Shown: positions 15,101 through 25,515, numbered from the stretch's first letter. The stretch is 64,000 bases of DNA from Liolophura sinensis (GCF_032854445.1 NC_088300.1:22985608-23049607); one strand, 5' to 3'. Translations and numbers: made by a program. The notes: generated by a model not told the origin, from the sequence alone.

Positions 15101-18100
15101 TACTGACAAGTAACACCTTGTACCCAACATGCTCAGTACTGACAAGTGACACCTTGTGCCCGACATGTACAGTACTGACAAGTGACACCTTGTGCCCGAC
15201 ATGCTCAGTACTGACAAGGGACACCTTGTGCCCGACATGTACAGTACTGACAAGTGACACCTTGTGCCCGACATGCTCAGTACTGACAAGTGACACCTTG
15301 TGCCCGACATGCTCAGTACTGACAAATGACACCTTGTGCCCGACATGCTCAGTACTGACAAGTGACACCTTGTGCCCGACATGCTCAGTACTGACAAGTG
15401 ACACCTTTACCAGATATGTCTAATACTGACCATGTACACCAAATATCCAGTGGTGACATGATACACCATTAGGTGAAATGTCTATTACTGACAAGTTACA
15501 ACTCTGCCAGATATATCCAATACTGGCAACTGTACCTGTAAACTAATATGTTCACCAGGCAATATTCACCACTTTACCCAGTGTGTTCAGTACAGAAAAT
15601 TTAATGGCTTCACCTTGCTGAGAACTGCAGTGTGCTGACTAAGACTTAAACAGTACCTGTAGACTTTGTTGCAAAATTGGGGCTGAGGTGGTTTAATGGC
15701 ATGACAGCTCAGCGCAATCACCCAATATGGTTGCTTTGAGATTAAGTCCAGCTCAAACTGGCTTCCTCTCTGGTCGTGTGTGGTAGGTCTGTCAGCAACC
15801 TGTGGAAGGTCACGAGTTTCCCCCTGGTTCTGCTTGGTTTCTTCCCACCATAATGCTGGCTGATGTCACATTAGTGAAATATTCTTGAGTACGGCATAAT
15901 TAAACACCAATTAAGTAAATAAATAAATTGTTGCTAAATGACACCAAGTATTACGGCATCAGCTAAGTACTGGTTGGCACAGTGTCTGTACTCAGACTGA
16001 GGGATGTTGATTATGCCAGATGTCTTCGGTATGGTCTTTCAGAAAGACAGCACATTGCTACATTGTGACATGCAGGTCTGGTACAGTGTGACACCATTGT
16101 AGCATAACTGGAGTGTCATCATTTTACTTTAAACTGTATGAAAATACATGTATTATATACCTCTGATTGCAACGTGTTTCAGGTACGGAGAAGAATAAAG
16201 CTGGAGGGAGCCGAGCTGGAAGAGTATTTGAAGAAAAAACAAGAGAAGGAGGCTGAAGAGGCTAGACTGAAGTCAGAATTGGCTAAAAAGTAATCACACT
16301 CTTGATGTGTTTATCACATTATATGAAAGTGCATATGGATGTGTTGTTGAAAGTTGTGTGTGGGTGTTGTAATGAGCAGGTAAATTACTGACCTTGCTGG
16401 ATACCTGTGGACTTGTTTGGGATTATTTGCATAGGGAAGATGTTTGACAAGCTCTGTTTTGTAGCCAACAAGGTTTTAGAGTCTAATGTGGTCAAAAAGT
16501 ACATGTAACACTATAAATTATACCTAATTATTTGAGGTGTAGAACATTGTAATCAGTGCTTTAAAAACAACATCATGGACCACTGCCCTTTGACCTTTGA
16601 AGAAATTGACCTTGTAATAAATGTAGTCATTTACCATTCGGCAGCAATTTGAAACGTTTTTGTGTAGGCACTTCAGGATGGGATTGGATCGTAAATTGTT
16701 ACCCTGAAATCATTCCAAGAGCTTGAAGAACTTGTGGAAGCTGTAGCTTCGGAACTATTAAATATAATTACTGCTGTGTTGTTATCTGCAGAGAGCTTGA
16801 AGGTTTTGAGTCCAGTGATGAGAGTGACAATGAGATGGATGTTGATGGAATGTTCCAGGGGTCCACAACCAAGGGCAAACATGATCTCATGTTAAAAGCA
16901 GAGGTGAGGGAGTGCATGACTCTAAAAAGAAAAAAGTTAGAAACAGTTTCCAATTTATTTCTTTGCAACATTTCGCTGTACAGTCTAACATCGCTGTCAA
17001 GATCTTAAGATAGTTGTATAGATGCAGAGTGGTAATTGTAGAAAAAACAATGATATAGTAAGATATCCAATCATTGCACGATGTACATGTTTGTGAGTAT
17101 GTCAGTTAAGGTTTTGGTTGTATCTTGATATGGTTTACAACAATGTCACAATGTACATGGATGTGTCGCAAAGAAATTAATCAGAAATTGTTGTCAAAAA
17201 AGAAATGCTGTGATGTTTACCCTAAGTCCCCAACCTTTTTGCATGTGGAAGAAGAACTGTCAGCATAATTCGTGCACCTTTTTTAAATTTTGATTTAATT
17301 GATTCAGATCTACATTGATTGGATTGGTCATTTTCAGGACCTCACACATAGTATAATAATATCACGCTGCACACAAAAATGCCTTCAGAATATGTTTATA
17401 TAAACATTTTGCAAGAATTACAGTGTGTGTTATTACTTGTCATGTGCCGTACTGTCAAGTCTGTCATTTAAGCTGATGATTATGTGCACAAAAGACTAGT
17501 GAGTATTTAAAGTATAAAGGGCCTATTCTACAACAACATTTGTGACTTGAGTCAAAGTTTAAAGCATTGTCACAATGTTCAGTTTTCGCTAATGGAAGTT
17601 GAAATCGACACATTTGTCTTAAGATAACATGGTGGTCAAAATTTCAATTTACAAGTCTAAAAAACAAGCTCTAAAATCATATTTCAAGTTTTGACTTAAG
17701 TCAATACTGGCTTTGTGGAATTGCCTCCAGGTACTCAGTCTGTTATGCAGTCAAATGAGCGAAAACTTCTCTTTTTAGGGCAAGTCCAGAACAGGCTTTT
17801 TCAAACAAGTGAAGAAATCGTACCCAATGTTTCCCTATCATGAAGAGAGGATTAAGTGGGATGAGTACGGGGAAATCATTAGGTAAGGCTGAGCTGCAGA
17901 GATAACATTTGTTCTCGGCTGCCTTCATTGATTCAGCTGTTTGAGAAACATGCCAAATTACTGCCAGGCCATTTAAAGTGAGCGCAGTAACAGAAGTGCA
18001 TCTCTGCACCAAGCCCTGCAAGAAAGCAAGGGAGATAACTGGTTTTGTTGCTTTCGTGTTATAGAGTTATACCCCCTGTCCTTGAGAATAATAATAAAAT

Positions 18101-21100
18101 TATTATGCAATGGATTTTGAACATTTGCCTGATTCTGTATTTTGTATAATTAATTAAAATCAAAGAAATCTTAAATATGTATCAGGGATTTAGGTGATTT
18201 TTTTTTTGGTTGCTCTCCTTTCCTATTGATTCCATTCTTGTTCAACGCTAGGCCTGAGGATTACATGATAGCAGAGACCACTCCAGCAGACGATGAGAAG
18301 GCAATGGTAATTATGACATCACAGTCATATGATACGACAGTAAACATCTACCACATATCTTGAGTAATCATTATGGCCATATGTAAATACATTTTATTCA
18401 TATGTAAATATACAAAGCACAGGTTAAATTAACTTGTCTGGGTGTATATTTAGACTTCAGTTACCCACACATGAAGCATTTATGTCACGTTAGCAAGTTT
18501 AAAATGTGGCTATTTAAATGAATGGATCTCTCAAACTGTTGAAGCATTTATGTGACACTGAAAGCACTGTATAATATGCCAGAAAAAGAGGTGTCATTAT
18601 CAGTGAGACAAGAGGCATCTGGTCACACATAATATCTGAAGTAGAGTTGATTAAGTCAGTAGCTGACTTTATGGAAATATAACTTCTGTAAGCATGCATT
18701 CATGGCTGATTTCCCCGTATTCCTAAGACTGAATCCAGAAACAAAAATTTCACCTTTTTATGTTTCCAGGAAACTGGAGCCCCAGCTGATGAATCTCAAC
18801 AAGGTATTAGAATTGAAACTTTTGTAGCTAGGATATAGAGAAACTAACTATTTAACATGTGCTTCTTTCAAAACTTATTCTTCATGCAGTCTTGTTAAAA
18901 ATATTGATCCTAACATGTCACTGTATTTATGCTCTCATTATATCCCTTCCATATTAGAGCCCTGCTGACTCATATGGTTAAAACACTAATTCATGCTTGA
19001 CCAGTTAGGTCGTGTGTTCCAATCCGGTTCTTGCCAGTGTCTCTGCAGCTTTAGGTTTTCTCAGGCATCTGATGCTTGGGGGTGGTTTATGCCGAACAAT
19101 CTTGTTTGCTCCACCATAAACCAGACCCGTGTTGTATAAGTGAAAAATCCTTGAGTAGGGCATTAAACACCAACCAAAGAAATTAATATATAATATGGGA
19201 AAGCACCTGATTTAAGGCAAAATTTTGGCAGATGTATATGCATGTATTTTCACAGTAATGAAAGTACATGTAATGTGTAATTTGTTAACATGAAGCTTTG
19301 CGTTCTTTAATATCGTACCTGAACTGGTTTGGACATTTTCGCATATACTCAGCATTTCTCTCACTTCAGATGTGACGGAAGTCCCCACCAAGTGTGTCTC
19401 AGCCACGGTCACTTTGGATATTAACGCTAATGTACAGTTCATAGACTTTGAGGGTCGGTCAGACGGAGAGTCTATCAAGAAAATCCTTCAACAAGTCAAA
19501 CCCAGGCAACTGGTAATGCCTTCATTTGATAACATGTAATCAGCATGCAACGAACTCACACTATTTACTTCAGGCAAATTTAACTGGGCTTTACCCACAG
19601 TTATTAGCGTTCACAATGGAATGGGAACTTGTTCAGGAATTTGTGTGAAAACTGTGTAATGTTTTGTTCATTCCTTCCCTTGTGGATATAATTATTTAAT
19701 CGTTGGCAAATTGAAAACATATTATCCATGTATTACAATAGAACAGTGGTCAACTGACTCAGAACTTGAAAAGGTGTTTTATACTTAACCTCATTTTGTT
19801 CCAAGGAAGTTTAATAAGATAGCCCATAACATTGTGGCAGAAAGCCTAGAAGAGGAAAATGATGCCATTTGTGTCATGTTTCTCATACCAGGATGTTACA
19901 GTCTTTGTCAGTATTTGTAGTGTAAATTGGGAATCTGCCAGAATCTCTTTATCTTATGTATTTGGGCCTTTTGAATCAGGCATTTGATTAGCGGTTAATG
20001 TTTTGATGTTGATCACATGTACACGGTATTTCTGTTTTGGTCAGATTTTGATCCATGGAGATGAAGAATCAACTGACTCTCTGGCAGAGTTTTGCCGTTC
20101 TCAGGGTGTGGTCCAGGGGAAAGTCTTCACCCCCAAAGTGATGGAGGTAGTGGACGCCACCACAGAGAGTCACATCTACCAGGTGAAGCTTAAAGACTCC
20201 CTGGTCAGCGCCCTGGAGTTCTCTAAGGCACGTGACGCAGAACTGGCATGGGTGGATGGTCAGTTAGACTTCAGTCACGCCCGCACGGACACGACAGCCA
20301 TGATGGATGGGGAGGAAGAGACAGAGAAGGATGGCCATGGTGAGGATAGGACTGAAAAGTGTGAGTCAGATAACATTCCCACGCCCTGGACTCACTTACA
20401 CAAAATTTTGGAATATCAGTTTCTCATAATGTTATCGTCTGCAATAGAGGAAAAGTTATTTATGAGAAAATTCATTTGCAAAGTTTTAGGAAAGTGTCAC
20501 ATGTTGTGCAGTGCAATTTTGGGCAAAATATAGTCTACTTCACTATTTGATTACAGCAGTGCCAGCAACAGGGGAGGTTTCATCTGCAGATCTTGTCCCG
20601 TCTTTAGAAGCTTTACCCATTCATCTGGTATGTACCTTTTGTTGTCCTCTGACTTCCTTTTGACATGGAAATGTTTATAAATATATGTTGGATTTGATTG
20701 GTTGAGCGACTGCATAAATATTGACTCCATAGTGTTTGTAATTTAACCTCAAAGAGAGCTTGCTACAACCTATTGTGAAAAGCAATTTGATGCTTAAGTC
20801 TTGTGAACTCTGTATGTATCATTGGAGGTTGGAACATTGCTTTGTGTTAATTTGAAATACCCCTGTGTTAACATTATTATAAGAATGTGCAGTTTTGTCA
20901 TGGTGGATGAATAGAGTCTACCAACAGGTATACGTAGTGAGCATTAAGAGTGGAAGATTGTATATCATGAAACTGTAAACATGAACATGGTGGAGTTGTC
21001 CTTTTCAAAAGAAAAGTTTAAAAAGTCTTACAATTTCACAAATAGATCATTTTGAAATGGAAATTTTGGTTGTAGTGGTTTTAGATAGTCTTTTACTCTT

Positions 21101-22504
21101 ATCCTTTTTAGGAAAGGACAATGTATTTATTTATTTGATTGGTGTTTTACGCCATACTCAAGAATACTTCACTTATACGACAGCGGCCAGCATTATGGTG
21201 GGAAGAAACTGGGCAGAGCCCGGGGGAAACCCACGACCATCTGCAGGTTGCTGAGAGACCTTCCCACGTACAACCAGAGAGGAAGCCAGAATGAGCTGGA
21301 CTTGAACTCACAGCGACCACAAAGGACAATTTAAATGCCAGCACAGTAGAGACAGTGGTGTGATTTTAATATATTGTTTAATTCGTTGTCGTACAATCTT
21401 GAGCATGTATATCATTACCTATTACCTGTACATTACCATTACCTATACATTACCATTACCTATTACCTGTACATTACCTATTACCTGTACATTACCATAA
21501 CCTATACATTACCATTACCTATACATTACCTATTACCTGTACATTACCATTACCTATACATTACCATTACCTATACATTCAGCTTGGCATTTCAGTGAGG
21601 CAGCACAATAAATGCGTTCTGACAGAAATAAGTTTGAAACTTACATTAAAAACTTGATCAATTACTTTGGTTCTGTGGATGTTGTCTTCTTTGTGCATTG
21701 TGTGCTGTGTCATAATGCCATGTCTCTGTTGGGAATCCTTATCATGTTATGCAAAAAAAACAGAAATAGGAGTCTGTAAAGACCTATAGAACATGTATGT
21801 GTTGTTCTCTATCAAAAAGATACAAGTTGTTTAAGTCTTCCTTGCCTGTTTTCAGATACCTGGTCACACATCTGCTTTTATTAACGAGCCAAAGCTGTCC
21901 GATTTCAAGACAGTGCTGTTACGAGAGGGGATTCAGGCAGAATTTGTGGCCGGAGTGCTGATCTGTAACAACCAAGTGGCAGTTCGCAGAGTAGGTATTC
22001 TCTTAACAGCCTGACAGTAGAAAATATTTCATTGAAATTTTCATCAACTAATAGCTCTCCATTACGAACTGTAGTACATTTGTTATTTGTTAGTTCAAAA
22101 AAAAAAAAAAAAGTTAAATATAGTTTACTGTAAATCACATCATTGTACATGATATTTCATCCAGTTAATACAGTACAGTGATCATTTGGTGAAAACTGAT
22201 AGGAGATTTACTATAGTCCACTATTATCGATTTGGTTGATCAGTTATAGTGTAACTACACACACTAAAATAATTAGATTTTTTTCATGTTGTATGTAATT
22301 TATGTGGCAGAAATTTTGTGTCAAATATCTTTTTTTGTTAAACTCATTTAGGAAGTACTAGTTTAATCAGCTCTGTTATTTTAAATGATTTCTTTTCACT
22401 GTATTTTTCAGAATGAAGCAGGCAGAATACAGTTGGAAGGATGTCTGTGTGATGATTATTACAAAGTGCGGGAACTTTTGTATGGTCAATATGCAATAGT
22501 ATGA
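2991..22504 (+). CDS. CPSF2: CPSF2 (CPSF100) cleavage and polyadenylation specificity factor subunit 2, 3' eleven exons (5' partial)
   Basis: CPSF2 is the catalytically inactive metallo-beta-lactamase/beta-CASP partner of the CPSF73 nuclease in the nuclear pre-mRNA 3'-end processing complex. Eleven exons join in one frame: 2991-3158, 16183-16289, 16792-16903, 17779-17882, 18252-18306, 18770-18803, 19370-19512, 20045-20360, 20557-20627, 21856-21990, 22412-22504. They total 1338 nt (445 codons plus TGA), and each junction is AG/GT with a matching phase. The product follows the remembered vertebrate protein throughout: [11 protein letters not shown] near the start, a Lys/Glu-rich helix ([13 protein letters not shown]), an acidic stretch ([13 protein letters not shown]), [55 protein letters not shown] and the C-terminus LLYGQYAIV. 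The family is about 780 residues, so roughly the first 340 (the nuclease-like fold) lie left of the window. Identification is firm; exact ends rest on splice consensus. Confidence 0.96.
3270..3366 (+). mobile_element. SINE 3' fragment
   Basis: Only the core and tail remain: 'cccaccataatgctggcc', 'agtgaaatattcttgagta' and the A/T tail 'aataaataaataa'. The tRNA-like head is missing. Confidence 0.85.
5109..5305 (+). repeat. Unnamed interspersed repeat, copy 1
   Basis: It resembles 12742-12937 and 17220-17416 in the same order: 'cctaatccctcaacc', 'ttgattttggatacaaaac', 'ggattggccagtttcaggg', 'ataaacactttgcaaacatg'. No coding capacity, and no terminal repeats recognised. The full boundaries are unknown. 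Confidence 0.75.
6656..6735 (+). repeat. 14-bp tandem repeat (about five copies)
   Basis: Units of 'tacacaactactgg' with single-base variants ('ttacacaactactg', 'acacaactactga'). Confidence 0.9.
7848..8061 (+). mobile_element. Diverged near-full-length SINE
   Basis: The head ('gcctcagtggcagtgtgggt') is followed by 'gttggcttcctctccggtca', a rearranged middle and the 3' core ('ataatgctagccaccgtata', 'attcttgagtacaacataa') with an AAATAAATAAAT tail. Confidence 0.85.
9261..9522 (-). mobile_element. Full-length SINE with 13-bp target-site duplication
   Basis: On the minus strand the element begins with a tRNA-like head (box A-like 'tggctcagttggttagc', box B-like 'gagttcaagtcc'), then the core, and ends in ATAAATAAATA. 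It is flanked by perfect copies of 'tccaaacatcttt' at 9248-9260 and 9523-9535, which define both ends. Confidence 0.95.
11884..12000 (+). mobile_element. SINE 3' fragment
   Basis: Starts at 'aggtctgccagcaacctgc' and keeps 'gtgaaatattcttgagcacg' and the tail (aaat)n. The head is absent and the 'cccccgggctctgcccgg' part is deleted. Confidence 0.85.
12067..12345 (+). repeat. 46-bp minisatellite (about six copies)
   Basis: Units containing 'actagacccttgtgtggcat' and 'ggttacaatttgtcattta' recur every 46 bp, with substitutions increasing toward both ends. Confidence 0.92.
12742..12937 (+). repeat. Unnamed interspersed repeat, copy 2
   Basis: Same orientation and landmarks as 5109-5305: 'ctaatccctcaac', 'ttggagacaaaactccattg', 'tatcagggctttacaaaaag', 'aataaacaccttgcaaacg'. 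Confidence 0.75.
13590..13859 (-). mobile_element. Full-length, well-preserved SINE with 13-bp target-site duplication
   Basis: This is the best copy in the window. Read on the minus strand it runs from 'ggggcctccgtggctcagtc' (tRNA-like head) through the core to a long (AAAT)n tail. Perfect 'ttagaaggcctgt' duplications lie at 13577-13589 and 13860-13872. The intact duplication and low divergence suggest a fairly recent insertion. Confidence 0.97.
14480..14975 (+). repeat. 35-bp minisatellite (about 14 copies)
   Basis: Units of the form 'cctttgctaaacctgtccaa' + 'tgctgacaagttaca', period 35 bp, with recurring sequence variants (gacaagtt / gacgagtt / gacgggtt). Confidence 0.95.
14976..15420 (+). 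repeat. 36-bp minisatellite (about 12 copies), continuous with the 35-bp array
   Basis: Units of 'actgacaagtgacaccttgt' + 'gcccgacatgtacagt', period 36 bp. Because 36 is a multiple of three, long frames stay open on both strands (12-residue repeats); this is a by-product of the period, not evidence of a gene. Confidence 0.95.
15683..15930 (+). mobile_element. Diverged near-full-length SINE
   Basis: Head ('ggctgaggtggtttaatggc'), 'aagtccagctcaaactggc', 'aggtctgtcagcaacctgtg', 'cccaccataatgctggctga', 'tgaaatattcttgagtacgg' and an AAATAAATAAAT tail are in order on the + strand. Confidence 0.9.
16183..16289 (+). CDS. CPSF2: CPSF2 exon
   Basis: Acceptor GTGTTTCAG, donor AAAAA|GTAATC; leaves in phase 2. 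It encodes [20 protein letters not shown] and the following Lys/Glu/Ala-rich helix. The protein is continuous with the exon ending at 3158, so the 13-kb gap is one intron. Confidence 0.94.
16792..16903 (+). CDS. CPSF2: CPSF2 exon
   Basis: Acceptor TTATCTGCAG, donor GCAGAG|GTGAGG. It encodes the acidic linker [17 protein letters not shown] and [12 protein letters not shown]. Confidence 0.94.
17220..17416 (+). repeat. Unnamed interspersed repeat, copy 3
   Basis: Same orientation and order as copies at 5109 and 12742: 'cctaagtccccaacc', 'ttgattggattggtcatttt', 'caggacctcacacatagtat', 'cttcagaatatgtttatata'. It lies in the intron between CPSF2 exons 16792-16903 and 17779-17882. Confidence 0.7.
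17779..17882 (+). CDS. CPSF2: CPSF2 exon
   Basis: Acceptor CTTTTTAG, donor ATTAG|GTAAGG; leaves in phase 2. It encodes [19 protein letters not shown] and [14 protein letters not shown], one of the best conserved parts of the family. Confidence 0.95.
18252..18306 (+). CDS. CPSF2: CPSF2 exon
   Basis: A 55-nt exon between acceptor CAACGCTAG and donor GCAATG|GTAATT. It encodes [19 protein letters not shown]. Confidence 0.9.
18770..18803 (+). CDS. CPSF2: CPSF2 micro-exon (34 nt)
   Basis: Acceptor TGTTTCCAG, donor CAACAAG|GTATTA. It encodes [11 protein letters not shown] and supplies the phase change (0 to 1) needed to join the flanking exons. It is supported by that phase and by splice sites, not by conservation. 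Confidence 0.82.
18958..19185 (+). mobile_element. SINE-related element with a divergent head
   Basis: The 3' end matches the family ('gtataagtgaaaaatccttg', 'gggcattaaacaccaacc'), but the 5' two thirds differ strongly from the other copies ('gccctgctgactcatatggt', 'cgtgtgttccaatccggttc'). It may be a second SINE family sharing the tail. Confidence 0.6.
19370..19512 (+). CDS. CPSF2: CPSF2 exon
   Basis: Acceptor TCTCACTTCAG, donor CAACTG|GTAATG. It encodes [18 protein letters not shown] and [19 protein letters not shown], a core segment of the C-terminal beta-CASP/KH-like region. Confidence 0.95.
20045..20360 (+). CDS. CPSF2: CPSF2 exon (largest in window)
   Basis: Acceptor TTTTGGTCAG, donor GAAAAGT|GTGAGT; leaves in phase 1. 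It encodes [54 protein letters not shown] and an acidic low-complexity tail. The open frame reads past the donor to about 20533, but the next exon needs splicing at 20360. Confidence 0.94.
20557..20627 (+). CDS. CPSF2: CPSF2 exon
   Basis: Acceptor TGATTACAG, donor CATCTG|GTATGT. It encodes a weakly conserved linker ([11 protein letters not shown]) and SLEALPIHL, matching the 'TLEPLPPHEV' area of the vertebrate protein. Confidence 0.9.
21123..21320 (-). mobile_element. 5'-truncated SINE with 10-bp target-site duplication
   Basis: Core and tail are well preserved on the minus strand but the tRNA-like head is missing. Perfect 'aaaggacaat' duplications at 21113-21122 and 21321-21330 show that it inserted in truncated form. 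It sits in a CPSF2 intron, antisense to the gene. Confidence 0.93.
21405..21582 (+). repeat. Degenerate CATTACC tandem array
   Basis: Imperfect copies of 'cattaccattacctata' and 'cattacctattacctgta'. Lies in the intron before CPSF2 exon 21856. Confidence 0.9.
21856..21990 (+). CDS. CPSF2: CPSF2 exon
   Basis: Acceptor CTGTTTTCAG, donor CGCAGA|GTAGGT, phase 0 both ends. It encodes [37 protein letters not shown] and NNQVAVRR. Confidence 0.95.
22412..22504 (+). CDS. CPSF2: CPSF2 terminal coding exon with stop
   Basis: Acceptor TGTATTTTTCAG. It encodes [20 protein letters not shown] then [10 protein letters not shown] and a TGA at 22502-22504. No AATAAA lies in the 250 bp after the stop. The first clear one I see is at 25088-25093; if used, the 81-bp array would lie in the 3' UTR. 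Confidence 0.95.
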   Translation, partial: NEAGRIQLEGCLCDDYYKVRELLYGQYAIV

Positions 22505-22759
22505 TAAATAAGGTCATTATTTGATTTGACCTTGAAAGCTGGCACACAAATCTAATCATATCACTTCGTCATCGAGATTGCCAAAGTCAAAAGCAAAGTC
22601 TGTGTCTTCAGTACCTCTGATACATGTACATATTGTAAGGTTCTAGCACCATCATCAAAACACATGTTCAGCACTTCCATATTTTCAAAGTGTACCAAAG
22701 TTAGTCAACAAATTGTTGACAGGAGTTTGACAAGTTTAATGATCTGAATATGTGGTTCC

Positions 22760-24560
22760 ATTTCCTCCCTTTCTAAAAATCAGAGTGGTTGTTAGAATGG
22801 TGTGAAGGGGTTTAGGTGTCGCGATCAGCAAATTGGTTCCATACCCACCAATTCCATGAATCAGAGTGGTTGTTAGAATGGTGTGAAGGGGTTCAGGTGT
22901 CGCGATCAGCAAATTGGTTCCATACCCACCAATTCCATGAATCAGAACGGTTGTTAGAATGGTGTGAAGGGGTTCAGGTGTCGCGATCATCAAATTGGTT
23001 CCATGCCCACCAATTCCATGAATCAGAATGGTTGTTAAAATGGTGTGAAGGGGTTCAGGTGTCGCGATCATCAAATTGGTTCCATACCCACCAATTCCAT
23101 GAATCAGAGTGGTTGTTAGAATGGTGTGAAGGGGTTCAGGTGTCGCGATCATCAAATTGGTTCCATGCCCACCAATTCCATGAATCAGAGTGGTTGTTAG
23201 AATGGTGTGAAGGGGTTCAGGTGTCGCGATCAGCAAATTGGTTCCATGCCCACCAATTCCATGAATCAGAGTGGTTGTTAGAATGGTGTGAAGGGGTTCA
23301 GGTGTCGCGATCAGCAAATTGGTTCCATGCCCACCAATTCCATGAATCAGAGTGGTTGTTAGAATGGTGTGAAGGGGTTCAGGTGTCGCGATCAGCAAAT
23401 TGGTTCCATGCCCACCAATTCCATGAATCAGAGTGGTTGTTAAAATGGTGTGAAGGGGTTCAGGTGTCGCGATCATCAAATTGGTTCCATGCCCACCAAT
23501 TCCATGAATCAGAGTGGTTGTTAAAATGGTGTGAAGGGGTTCAGGTGTCGCGATCATCAAATTGGTTCCATACCCACCAATTCCATGAATCAGAACAGTT
23601 GTTAAAATGGTGTGAAGGGGTTCAGGTGTAGCGATCATCAAATTGGTTCCATACCCACCAATTCCATGAATCAGAGTGGTTGTTAGAATGGTGTGAAGGG
23701 GTTCAGGTGTAGCGATCATCAAATTGGTTCCATACCCACCAATTCCATGAATCAGAGTGGTTGTTAGAATGGTGTGAAGGGGTTCAGGTGTCGCGATCAT
23801 CAAATTGGTTCCATGCCCACCAATTCCATGAATCAGAACGGTTGTTAGAATGGTGTGAAGGGGTTCAGGTGTCGCGATCATCAAATTGGTTCCATGCCCA
23901 CCAATTCCATGAATCAGAGTGGTTGTTAGAATGGTGTGAAGGGGTTCAGGTGTAGCGATCATCAAATTGGTTCCATACCCACCAATTCCATGAATCAGAG
24001 TGGTTGTTAGAATGGTGTGAAGGGGTTCAGGTGTAGCGATCATCAAATTGGTTCCATACCCACCAATTCCATGAATCAGAGTGGTTGTTAGAATGGTGTG
24101 AAGGGGTTCAGGTGTCGCGATCATCAAATTGGTTCCATACCCACCAATTCTATGAATCAGAACGGTTGTTAGAATGGTGTAAAGGGGTTCAGGTGTCGCG
24201 ATCATCAAATTGGTTCCATGCCCACCAATTCCATGAATCAGAGTGGTTGTTAGAATGGTGTGAAGGGGTTCAGGTGTAGCGATCATTAAATTGGTTCCAT
24301 GCCCACCTTTTCTAAGAACCGAAGTGGTTGTCACAATGGTGTGAAGGGGTTCAGGTGTCGCGATCATCAAATTGGTTCCATGCTCACCAGTTCCATCAAT
24401 CGGAGAGGTTGTTAGAATGGTGTGAAGGGGTTCAGGTGTAGCGATCATCAAATTGGTTCCATGCCCACCTTTTCTAAGAATTGAAGTGGTTGTTAAAATG
24501 GTGTGAAGGGGTTCAGGTGTCATAATCATCAAATTGGTTCCATGCCCACCAATTCCATGA
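22760..24560 (+). repeat. 81-bp minisatellite (about 22 copies) just 3' of CPSF2
   Basis: Tandem 81-bp units contain 'gaatggtgtgaaggggttca', 'ggtgtcgcgatcatcaaatt' and 'ggttccatgcccaccaattc'. Internal units are nearly identical; the units near 24290-24560 are more diverged. With a period of 27 codons, both strands stay open: one minus frame runs 24610-22736 (624 codons), while + frames are cut where 'gtgtcgcg' becomes 'gtgtagcg'. No initiation context, homology or codon signature suggests a protein. Confidence 0.96.
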
Positions 24561-25087
24561 ACCAGGGTGGTTTTTATGTTTAAAAAAAGTGTACTCCAAA
24601 GTCTCTTCACTTTCTTGCTCTTTATATTTCTGTGAAGAAAAGATTTCTTTCAGTATTTCACATTTCTTTCCATATTTCACATTTCTTTCCAATTTAGAGT
24701 TTGATATCTCAGTTGAACTTTTTGGTACAAATACAACTGAAAACAATCAGTGGTAAAGAATATTTTAGTAGTACTATTTGTAAGAATTTTTAGAGAAAAT
24801 TCCCTTTCAAATATTATACTTTGTGTTTATATACATTTGATATTATTCTGGAAGAAGGTTTAACTGGCATTTCAACCACCTGGTTTTAAAGTTTAGAATG
24901 ACTGATATAGTATAATTATGCTGTGGATCATGACAAATCATTTTCAAAAATACTGGATTCTTCAGTTAATGAAGGGCACAGATTTGCTTGTTCTGCATGG
25001 TTTACGGCTGCTCAAGTGAAACTGTGTAATCGTACCATTTGAATCATTTGTTATTGTCTCCTTCATTATTGTTACATGAACAGTGTA

Positions 25088-25093
25088 AATAAA
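25088..25093 (+). terminator. Candidate poly(A) signal for CPSF2
   Basis: AATAAA 2.6 kb after the CPSF2 stop, the first canonical hexamer I noticed downstream. Use is unproven; a variant hexamer closer to the stop is equally possible. Confidence 0.25.
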
Positions 25094-25404
25094 CATTGTA
25101 GTAGGAAATACATGTATACATTTATGTTTTTTGGTTGCCTTATTTTCATCAAATTTGCCTTATTATGTGGGGATTTTCATGAAGTATACTGGATACCACT
25201 TTATCTTCCACCAATATAACAATATAAGTTGCCAAAGGTCGGTGGTTTTCTCTAGGCATAAAGCTTACTGCAATCCTATAAGTGAACAGATATAAAGTAA
25301 TATAAAATTTAAGCATGTATTACATTAAACAACAATTAAATAAATTTAAAAGCAGTCTCTATTAAATTTAAACCCTACCATGATTACAAGTGATTTTATC
25401 AGTT

Positions 25405-25515
25405 GTAATCACCACCCGGTTTCATTCCACCATAATGCTTATTGCTGTGACATAAGCGAAATACATGTATTCTTAAGTATGGTGTAGAACATCAGTCAAA
25501 TAAATAAATAAATCT
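25405..25515 (+). mobile_element. SINE 3' fragment
   Basis: Keeps 'ttccaccataatgcttattg', 'gcgaaatacatgtattctta' and an AAATAAATAAAT tail. Confidence 0.8.

Larger units (their letters stand above)
3159..16182. other. 13-kb CPSF2 intron
   Basis: No exon-like sequence is recognisable. Contents: SINEs at about 3270, 7848, 9261, 11884, 13590 and 15683; an unnamed repeat at 5109 and 12742; minisatellites at 6656, 12067 and 14480-15420. The remainder is AT-rich unique-looking DNA. Confidence 0.8.

Noticed and set aside
14924-15423. Three overlapping ~155-codon frames with 12-residue Cys/Thr or His/Val repeats
   Set aside because: They are the 36-bp array in different frames and strands.
22760-24560. 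CRISPR-like array
   Set aside because: Units are directly contiguous with no unique spacers, and the genome is eukaryotic.
22736-24610. 624-codon minus-strand open frame of 27-residue repeats as a protein-coding gene
   Set aside because: The frame is the 81-bp array read in a period divisible by three; both strands are open and there is no start context, splice evidence or family match.
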